A stretch of DNA of 11,252 nucleotides from Caulobacteraceae bacterium (GTDB lineage Bacteria; Pseudomonadota; Alphaproteobacteria; Caulobacterales; Caulobacteraceae), in NCBI GenBank assembly GCA_947456005.1, contig CANGRP010000054.1:1-11252 (forward strand), written 5' to 3'. This document shows positions 6,369-11,252 of this stretch, piece by piece. How positions within the stretch are numbered: the stretch's first letter is position 1; every line of letters starts with the position of its first letter. The notes below the pieces were generated by a model, which was not told the DNA's origin, did no database searches, and saw only the letters and a list, made by a program, of their open reading frames with translations. The position numbers and the translations under genes are program-made.

Positions 6369-7842
6369 GACCATCTTCCTTCACGGGAAAGGGGTGGGCG
6401 GCCTCCTCGGCGTCGGCCGCCAGGGCGCGCAGGGTGGCGGCGTGGGATTCCCGGCTGATCCGATAGCCCGAAAGCAGGGCGAAGCCGACCAGGTAGAGCA
6501 TGATGATCACCGGGGCGTAGACGGCCCCCATGCGGTGGATGACCTCGGCCGGCATGTCCGCAGGCGCCACCCCCGGCTTCAGGCCGATGGCGTCGATCAG
6601 CAGGGCGGCGGCCAGGATGCCAAAGCCCGAGACGGACTTTCCCACGAAGGCCGAGGCGGCGAAGAACAGGCCTTCGGACCGGCGTCCGGTCTTGAGCTCC
6701 GCCTCCTCCACGACGTCGGCGATCATGGACGAGCCCATGGTCGAGGCGATGATCCCGCAGGTCACCCCGACGATGGAGGTGGTGAACAGGATGCCGAAGA
6801 GCGCCGGATCGTCATTGGCCGGGAACAGGCCGGCGAGGCGGAGCAGGACCGGGCCGATCCCGATCAGCAGGGACAGCAGCGCCAGCAGCATGGCGGTGTG
6901 CTTCTTGCCGAGCCGCCGGGACAACAGGGGCGCGGTGGGCAGGGCCACGAAGGCGGAGACGAAGACCCCAAGGGTGATCACAGAGATCTGGGCGGCGCTG
7001 AAGCCCCAGAAGAAGGTGTTGAAGTAACCGTTCATGGAGGCGGCCAGCCCGCCGGCCAGGGCGGTGGCGATGCTTGACGCCAGCAGGAAGAGGAAGGAGC
7101 GGTTGTTGAGGGTCTCGCGCACCTCGGCGAGGGTCTGGCCAAGGGTCTTCTTCCGCTTCTCCGGCGGCGCACGCAGGGTGGGGATGTGGCGGTGCGTGCC
7201 CGCTGCGGAGACCAGGATGGCGACGAGCATGACAAGGGAGGCGATCAGGCCGTACTTGGCGTAGCCCTCGGGGTTGAGCTGGCCGACGGCGTGGGTGGCG
7301 TCCGGCTTGAGGAGCACCCCGAAGGCCAGGGCCTGGATGGAGAGGCCGCCGATCCAGGCGAAGAAGAAGCGGTAGCTGAGCAGCACCGAGCGATCGTCGT
7401 ATCCAGAGGTGAATTCCGCCGCCAGCGCCGAGGAGGGCACCTCGTAGAAGGCGATGAAGGCCCGGATCACCACCGCCAGGACGGTGAGGTAGACGAACAG
7501 TTCCTGGGCCGACAGGTCTGGCGGATTCCAGAGGGCGGCGTAGGACATCGCCACGGGCAGGGCGGCGGCGTACATGAAGGGGTGCCGCCGGCCCCAGGCG
7601 GACCGGAAGTTATCCGACAGGTGGCCGATCATCGGGTCGATGATGGCGTCGAAGAGAAGGGCGGTGAGCAGGGCCAGGGCCACGAGGCTGGCGGGCACGC
7701 CGAGCACCTGATTGTAGAACAGCATCAGCATGAAGCTGAAGCCGTTGTCCTTGACCCCGAAGGCCACGGACCCGAGTCCGTAGAAGAAGCGCGTCGAGCG
7801 GTCGAGCCGCCCCTCCGCCGCCGGCGGCGCCGCTGAAACCAT
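6364..7842 (-). CDS. MFS_2 / GPH-type transporter
   Basis: This polytopic inner-membrane protein of 492 residues belongs to the glycoside-pentoside-hexuronide:cation symporter branch of the major facilitator superfamily (MFS_2; MelB, LacS and XylP are relatives). The family signature between helices 2 and 3 is clear: DPMIGHLSDNFRSAWGRRHP (69-88). About twelve hydrophobic segments follow, with a charged central loop (RAPPEKRKKTLGQTLAEVRE) linking the two six-helix halves, and a soluble charged tail. I chose ATG 7842 (MVSAAPPAAEG): GGAGG lies five bases upstream, and the longer ATG at 7905 adds only a Pro/Gly-rich leader without one. It is divergent from the CoA-transferase and lies upstream of the four-gene cluster on the same strand. 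The cargo is unknown. Given the neighbours, an organic acid or glycoside taken up for CoA-dependent breakdown is a guess. Confidence 0.9.
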   Translation of the reverse strand: MVSAAPPAAEGRLDRSTRFFYGLGSVAFGVKDNGFSFMLMLFYNQVLGVPASLVALALLTALLFDAIIDPMIGHLSDNFRSAWGRRHPFMYAAALPVAMSYAALWNPPDLSAQELFVYLTVLAVVIRAFIAFYEVPSSALAAEFTSGYDDRSVLLSYRFFFAWIGGLSIQALAFGVLLKPDATHAVGQLNPEGYAKYGLIASLVMLVAILVSAAGTHRHIPTLRAPPEKRKKTLGQTLAEVRETLNNRSFLFLLASSIATALAGGLAASMNGYFNTFFWGFSAAQISVITLGVFVSAFVALPTAPLLSRRLGKKHTAMLLALLSLLIGIGPVLLRLAGLFPANDDPALFGILFTTSIVGVTCGIIASTMGSSMIADVVEEAELKTGRRSEGLFFAASAFVGKSVSGFGILAAALLIDAIGLKPGVAPADMPAEVIHRMGAVYAPVIIMLYLVGFALLSGYRISRESHAATLRALAADAEEAAHPFPVKEDGR

Positions 7843-7847
7843 AGTGT

Positions 7848-7852
7848 CCTCC
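7848..7852 (-). promoter_or_regulatory. Ribosome binding site GGAGG of the transporter gene
   Basis: On the minus strand GGGGGAGGA precedes the ATG at 7842, with GGAGG five bases away. This decides the start over the ATG at 7905. Confidence 0.75.
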
Positions 7853-7873
7853 CCCGGGAGCCCAGACCCCACC

Positions 7874-7905
7874 GGTATAGGGTCAGGCCGCCCGCCGGGC
7901 GTCAA
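7874..7905 (-). promoter_or_regulatory. Candidate promoter of the transporter gene with embedded palindrome
   Basis: The 137-base divergent gap (7843-7979) holds no gene. Its minus strand has TTGACGC (the Caulobacter-type -35) at 7905-7899, and TATACC ends at 7874. The spacer is 20 bases, longer than the usual 16-18, which lowers confidence. A palindrome CGCCCG-C-CGGGCG (7889-7901) overlaps the -35 edge and the spacer, where a repressor could block polymerase. On the plus strand TTGTCC (7921) and TAGCCT (7944), 17 bases apart, are a weak candidate for the CoA-transferase. Confidence 0.3.
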
Positions 7906-7967
7906 CAGCCGGCCCCGCCCTTGTCCCCCGCCCGGGCCGCCACTAGCCTACCGGTCGCTCAAAGCAT

Positions 7968-7973
7968 GGGGGA
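7968..7973 (+). promoter_or_regulatory. Ribosome binding site deciding the CoA-transferase start
   Basis: GGGGGA ends six bases before the ATG at 7980 but directly abuts the in-frame ATG at 7974. Normal spacing therefore favours 7980. Confidence 0.5.
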
Positions 7974-7979
7974 ATGAAC

Positions 7980-9155
7980 ATGGCCGAGGCGCCTGCCGAC
8001 TATCCACTGTCCGGTCTGAAGGTGCTGGACTTCTCCCGGGTGCTGGCCGGGCCCTTCGCCGGGCGGCTCCTGTCGGACCTGGGCGCCGACGTGGTCAAGG
8101 TCGAGCCCCCCGAGGGCGACGTGACCCGCAACTGGGGCCGGGTGAAGGGCGGCGTGCCGGGTTTCTTCCACCAGCAGAATGCGGGAAAGCGCAACATCTG
8201 CATCGACCTGCGCGCGCCGGGCGCCCGGGAGTTGGTGCTGGACCTGGTCCGCCAGGCGGATGTCCTGATCGAGAACTATCGCCCGGACGTCATGGGCCGG
8301 CTGGGCCTGGGCTACGACGTCCTGTCCGAGGCCAATCCCCGCCTCATTATGCTGTCCATCTCCGGCTTCGGGGCTGGCGGGCCGGAGTCGCGCCGCCCCG
8401 CCTACGCCCCCATCGTCCACGCCGAGATGGGGCTGATCGCCCGCCAGGCCCGCCGTAACGACGTCCGCCGGACCGACCTGCCCCTGTCGGTGGCCGACAC
8501 CAACGCGTCCCTGCACGGCCTCATCGGCCTCCTCTCGGCGGTGATCCTACGGGAACGGACGGGCCGGGGCCAGCTCATCGACATCGCCATGGTCGACGCC
8601 ACCCTCGTGACCGACGACCAGTTCCACTACGAGGCCGAAGATTCCGAAGACACCATGGACCTGCCCCCGGACATCTGGGAGACGGGCGCGGGGCCGATCC
8701 TCGTCTCGGCGGACTTCCGCTACCTCTTCCGCCAGTTGACGACCCAGCTGGGCCTCAAGGATCCCGGCGAGGGCGTGTCCGACCTTGATCGCAAGATCGC
8801 CCTGCGCCGTGCGGCGGTGGGCGAGCTCATGATGGGCCTGGCCGACTGGGAGAAGGTCACCGCCGCCATGGCGGCCATGAACATCGCCTGGGGCGAGGTG
8901 CGCGACGGCGCCCGCCTGCGCGAGCAGCCGACCCTGGCCCACCGGGGCTCCATCGTCGACCTCGATGACCGCGACGGCGGGACCCGGCCCATCCCCCAGT
9001 CCCCGTACCGGTTCTCGGCGGCGAAGAGCGGGGTGCGCGGGGTCGCCCCTCACCGGGGCGAGCACAACGCCGAGGTCCTGGCCGAGTGGCTGGGCCTTGA
9101 TGCGGCCCGCGCCGCAGCCCTCGCGGAAGCCGGCGTCCTTTCCGCAGAGAGCTGA
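7980..9155 (+). CDS. CaiB/BaiF (family III) CoA-transferase
   Basis: Family III CoA-transferases move CoA between acids through an aspartyl-CoA thioester; members include formyl-CoA transferase, CaiB and alpha-methylacyl-CoA racemase. The 391-residue protein has the N-terminal signature LSGLKVLDFSRVLAGPFAG, then GADVVKVEPP, NAGKRNICIDLR and GLGYDVL. The predicted catalytic Asp is at 173 in SVADTNASL, ahead of ERTGRGQLIDIAMVDA. The length is normal for the family. The ATG at 7980 is preferred over 7974 because GGGGGA is six bases upstream. It is divergent from the transporter and converges on the dehydrogenase/crotonase pair. The acid pair is unknown. A racemase of the AMACR branch is possible, but the Asp position and general pattern fit a transferase. 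Confidence 0.92.
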   Translation: MAEAPADYPLSGLKVLDFSRVLAGPFAGRLLSDLGADVVKVEPPEGDVTRNWGRVKGGVPGFFHQQNAGKRNICIDLRAPGARELVLDLVRQADVLIENYRPDVMGRLGLGYDVLSEANPRLIMLSISGFGAGGPESRRPAYAPIVHAEMGLIARQARRNDVRRTDLPLSVADTNASLHGLIGLLSAVILRERTGRGQLIDIAMVDATLVTDDQFHYEAEDSEDTMDLPPDIWETGAGPILVSADFRYLFRQLTTQLGLKDPGEGVSDLDRKIALRRAAVGELMMGLADWEKVTAAMAAMNIAWGEVRDGARLREQPTLAHRGSIVDLDDRDGGTRPIPQSPYRFSAAKSGVRGVAPHRGEHNAEVLAEWLGLDAARAAALAEAGVLSAES

Positions 9156-9168
9156 TGCGCTACAGGGA

Positions 9169-9282
9169 TTGCTCCCCCAAGGGGGAGCTCCCGGCGAGGC
9201 CGGGTGAGGGGGTCAATCCCCCTCGCCGTTGACCCCCTCCGGTCCGCTGCGCGGCCCACCTCCCCCTCGGGGGAGGAACTGG
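9169..9282. repeat. Palindromic intergenic repeat, inverted copy of the element at 1431-1543
   Basis: It fills most of the 139-base convergent gap. Half-unit A (9169-9216) has the palindrome with arms GCTCCCCC/GGGGGAGC (9171-9188), then a stem CCCGGC-GAG-GCCGGG (9190-9204), then TGAGGGGGTCAA. Half-unit B (9229-9282) runs TTGACCCCCTCC, a GC-rich inner segment, then the palindrome CCTCCCCC-TC-GGGGGAGG (9259-9276). The two halves are inverted around TCCCCCTCGCCG. Half A is the reverse complement of half-unit 2 at 1431-1475, with matching changes in its inner stem. It may serve both converging genes as a 3'-end structure; there is no T-tract. Confidence 0.8.
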
Positions 9283-9294
9283 AGAGGGGCAGGC

Positions 9295-10080
9295 CTACCG
9301 GCCCTTGAAGTTGCCCGGCCGGCGCTCAGCCACGGCGCGGACGCCCTCGGCGAAGTCTTCGGTGGCGCGCAGGATGGTCTGCTGGCCGTGCTCGTGGTCG
9401 GTCTGGGCCTGGACGGCGGCGGCGAGGCCGGCGCGCAGGGTCTTGCGGGTGGCGACCACCGCCAGGGGGGCGTTCTCGGCAATCTCGGCGGCCAGGGCCT
9501 TGGCCGCGTCCAGCAGGTCCGCCTGCGGGACCACCTCGTCCACCAGGCCCCAGGCCAGGGCCTCCTCGGGCTTCACCCGGCGGCCGGTGAGGAACATCAG
9601 GGCCGCCCTCTGCTCGCCGATCAGTCGGGGCAGGGTGTGGGTCAGGCCGAAGCCCGGATGGAAGCCCAGCTTGACAAAGTTGGCGGTGAAGCGGGCCTCG
9701 GGGGCGGCGATGCGGAAGTCGGCCACCAGGGCCAGGCCCAGGCCGGCGCCCACCGCGGCGCCCTGCACGGCGGCGATGATGGGCGTCTCCACGGAGAACA
9801 AGCGCACGGCCTGGGTGTAGAGGTCGTTGATCCCGTTCATGCCCGAGCCGCCGACGCCATCCGGGGCCACCAGGTCGGCGCCGGCGCAGAAGGCCTTGCC
9901 GGCCGAGGCCAGGACGACAGCGCGGACCGTCTCGTCGCCGTCGATCTTCTCGAGGAGGTCGGCCAGGTCCCGCATCAGCGGCACGGAGACGTGGTTGTTC
10001 GGCGGTCGGTCGAGGGTGACCACGGCGATGTGGCCGGTCTTCTCGACCGTGATCTCGGGGCGCTCGGTCGTCGTGGTCAT
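9295..10080 (-). CDS. Enoyl-CoA hydratase/isomerase (crotonase) family protein, atypical active site
   Basis: This crotonase-fold protein has 261 residues. The oxyanion-hole segments are present: AFCAGADL (63-70) and QGAAVGAGLGLALVADFRIA (106-125). The C-terminal RRPGNFKGR is typical. Both glutamates that add water in classical hydratase (Glu144 and Glu164 of rat enoyl-CoA hydratase) appear replaced, by Gly115 and Phe135. The stretch FTANFVKLGFHPG resembles isomerase-type members such as PaaG (F..AFVKIGLVPD), but Gly143 stands where PaaG has its Asp. A plain hydratase is therefore unlikely; isomerase, another crotonase reaction or CoA-ester binding are options. The ATG at 10080 overlaps the upstream dehydrogenase stop as ATGA, with GGGAG seven bases before. 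The stop is TAG. The frame stays open far upstream, but that part only shadows the dehydrogenase gene. Confidence 0.9.
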   Translation of the reverse strand: MTTTTERPEITVEKTGHIAVVTLDRPPNNHVSVPLMRDLADLLEKIDGDETVRAVVLASAGKAFCAGADLVAPDGVGGSGMNGINDLYTQAVRLFSVETPIIAAVQGAAVGAGLGLALVADFRIAAPEARFTANFVKLGFHPGFGLTHTLPRLIGEQRAALMFLTGRRVKPEEALAWGLVDEVVPQADLLDAAKALAAEIAENAPLAVVATRKTLRAGLAAAVQAQTDHEHGQQTILRATEDFAEGVRAVAERRPGNFKGR

Positions 10081-11243
10081 CTCTTCACTCCCAGGAGGTT
10101 GCGGGCGACCACCATGCGGTGGACTTCGGAGGGCCCGTCGTAGATTCGCATGTTGCGGATGCTGGCCGCCATCAGGTGCAGGGGCAGTTCCTTGGTCATG
10201 CCCATGGCGCCGAAGCACTGCATGACATTGTCCAGGACCTCCCAGGCCATTTCGGTGGCGAAGACCTTGATCATCGAGATCTCGTTCTTCACGTCCTGGC
10301 CCTGGTCCAGCTTCCAGGCGCAGTGATAGGTCATCAGGCGGGCGGCGTGGATCTTGGTCGCGGCGTCGGCGGCCCACCACTGGATGGCCTGGCGCTGGGA
10401 CAGGGGCTGGCCGAAGGTCACCCGCTGGGGGGCGTACTCGATCATCATGTCGAGGGCCCGCTGGGCGAGGCCGATGCACCAGGCGGCCATCTCGATGCGG
10501 CGGGTGCCGAGGCGCACCTGCATGGGGGCGAAGCCCTGGCCCTCGACGCCCAGCAGCTTCCAGCCCGGCACGCGGACGTCGTCGAGGGCGATCTCGTAGG
10601 TGAAGGCGCCGGCCAGCATGGGGATGCGCCGCAGGATGTTGAAGCCGGGCGTGTCGCGGTCGACCAGGAAGGCGCTCATGCCGCCGCGGGCGCCCTTTTC
10701 CTTGTCGGTCACGGCCATGACGATGGTGAAGTCGGCCTGCTCGGCCCGGCTGGTCCAGATCTTCCGGCCGTTGAGGATCCAGTCGTCGCCGTCGCGCACC
10801 GCCCGGGTGATCATGCCCGCCGGGTCGGCGCCGGCGCCCGGCTCGGAGATGCCGATGGCGCTGATGGTCTTTCCGGCGGCGTAGGGCGCCAGGTAGGCCT
10901 CGCGCTGGCGCTCGTTCACCGTGGCCATGAGCATGCGCAGGTTCGGGGAGTCGGGCGGCAGGGTGTAGGGGGTGATGGTCGAACCCATGGCCTCGTTGAC
11001 GCCGATCAGGGCCACCTGGGGCAGGTCGAAGCCGCCGACGTCCTCGGGGGCGTCCAGGCCCCACAGGCCCAGCTTCTGGGAGACCTCGTCGATCCGGGCC
11101 CGCTCTTCCGGCGAGAGCCAGATCCCCTGCCCGGCCGCATCCCGCGCCAGCACCGCGCCCTCGAGGGGGATGAGCTCCTCGCGCACGAAGCGCTCGGCGA
11201 GGTCCTTGAGCATCCGGTGCTCTTCGGAAAGCTGAAAGTCCAT
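10077..11243 (-). CDS. Acyl-CoA dehydrogenase
   Basis: This FAD-dependent acyl-CoA dehydrogenase has 388 residues, normal for the family, and probably performs alpha,beta-oxidation of an acyl-CoA, passing electrons to ETF. Motifs are MDFQLSEEHRML at the start, ISAIGISEPGAGAD (128-140, FAD/substrate), WILNGRKIWTS (155-165), LGVEGQGF (231-238), QCFGAMGMTKELPL (342-355) and MRIYDGPSEVHRMVVAR (365-381). The residue aligned with the MCAD base Glu376 is Asp369, as in the other dehydrogenase of this window. Only nine bases upstream of the ATG are visible, so the ribosome site and any upstream operon partners are not judged. It is coupled to the crotonase gene by a four-base overlap. The acyl substrate is unknown; the tandem suggests consecutive steps on one CoA ester. 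Confidence 0.93.
   Translation of the reverse strand: MDFQLSEEHRMLKDLAERFVREELIPLEGAVLARDAAGQGIWLSPEERARIDEVSQKLGLWGLDAPEDVGGFDLPQVALIGVNEAMGSTITPYTLPPDSPNLRMLMATVNERQREAYLAPYAAGKTISAIGISEPGAGADPAGMITRAVRDGDDWILNGRKIWTSRAEQADFTIVMAVTDKEKGARGGMSAFLVDRDTPGFNILRRIPMLAGAFTYEIALDDVRVPGWKLLGVEGQGFAPMQVRLGTRRIEMAAWCIGLAQRALDMMIEYAPQRVTFGQPLSQRQAIQWWAADAATKIHAARLMTYHCAWKLDQGQDVKNEISMIKVFATEMAWEVLDNVMQCFGAMGMTKELPLHLMAASIRNMRIYDGPSEVHRMVVARNLLGVKR
10088..10092 (-). promoter_or_regulatory. Ribosome binding site GGGAG of the crotonase gene, inside the dehydrogenase gene
   Basis: GGGAG lies seven bases before the ATG at 10080 and overlaps the last codons (Leu-Gly-Val) of the dehydrogenase. It confirms the ATGA-coupled start. 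Confidence 0.6.
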
Positions 11244-11252
11244 GCGGCGGCC

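Noticed and set aside
10081..11064. Upstream extension of the crotonase reading frame to 589 codons
   Set aside because: The extension overlaps the dehydrogenase gene out of frame and gives low-complexity Arg/Pro/Gly sequence. The ATG at 10080 with its own GGGAG is the true start.

Overview
The window is GC-rich throughout, with strong G/C preference at third codon positions. It holds nine protein genes, nearly all for CoA-thioester catabolism. Gene content, ribosome-binding-site style and GC-rich intergenic hairpin repeats suggest an alphaproteobacterium, most likely Caulobacterales (Phenylobacterium or Caulobacter type). That placement is inference; no rRNA or marker gene is present.

Layout, left to right. 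A 5'-truncated acyl-CoA synthetase (1-1371, +) converges on a four-gene minus-strand cluster that reads from right to left: an acyl-CoA dehydrogenase resembling the dehydrogenase half of ACAD11 (6240-4924), an APH-fold kinase resembling the kinase half of ACAD10/ACAD11 (4869-3826), a class III PLP enzyme resembling the ammonia-phospholyases PHYKPL/ETNPPL (3833-2553), and a second APH-fold kinase (2566-1562). The last three overlap by 8 and 14 bases. A GPH-type MFS_2 transporter (7842-6364, -) lies just upstream. It is divergent from a CaiB/BaiF family III CoA-transferase (7980-9155, +). That gene converges on another minus-strand pair, an acyl-CoA dehydrogenase (11243-10077) and a crotonase-fold protein (10080-9295), coupled by an ATGA overlap.

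The two convergent gaps (1372-1561 and 9156-9294) hold related palindromic repeat elements in opposite orientation. They share a hairpin whose two strands have changed together, which suggests selection on structure.

How the genes may work together. The synthetase and the CoA-transferase could load acids onto CoA, and the dehydrogenases and crotonase could act on the chain. The kinase plus ACAD11-like dehydrogenase fits the known way of removing a 4-hydroxyl from an acyl-CoA: phosphorylate it, then eliminate phosphate. The PLP enzyme plus second kinase fits the analogous route for hydroxylated amines such as 5-hydroxylysine: phosphorylate, then eliminate phosphate and ammonia. Having both 'phosphorylate, then eliminate' modules in one apparent operon is the most interesting feature here. 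Substrates cannot be read from sequence. No transcription factor gene is visible.
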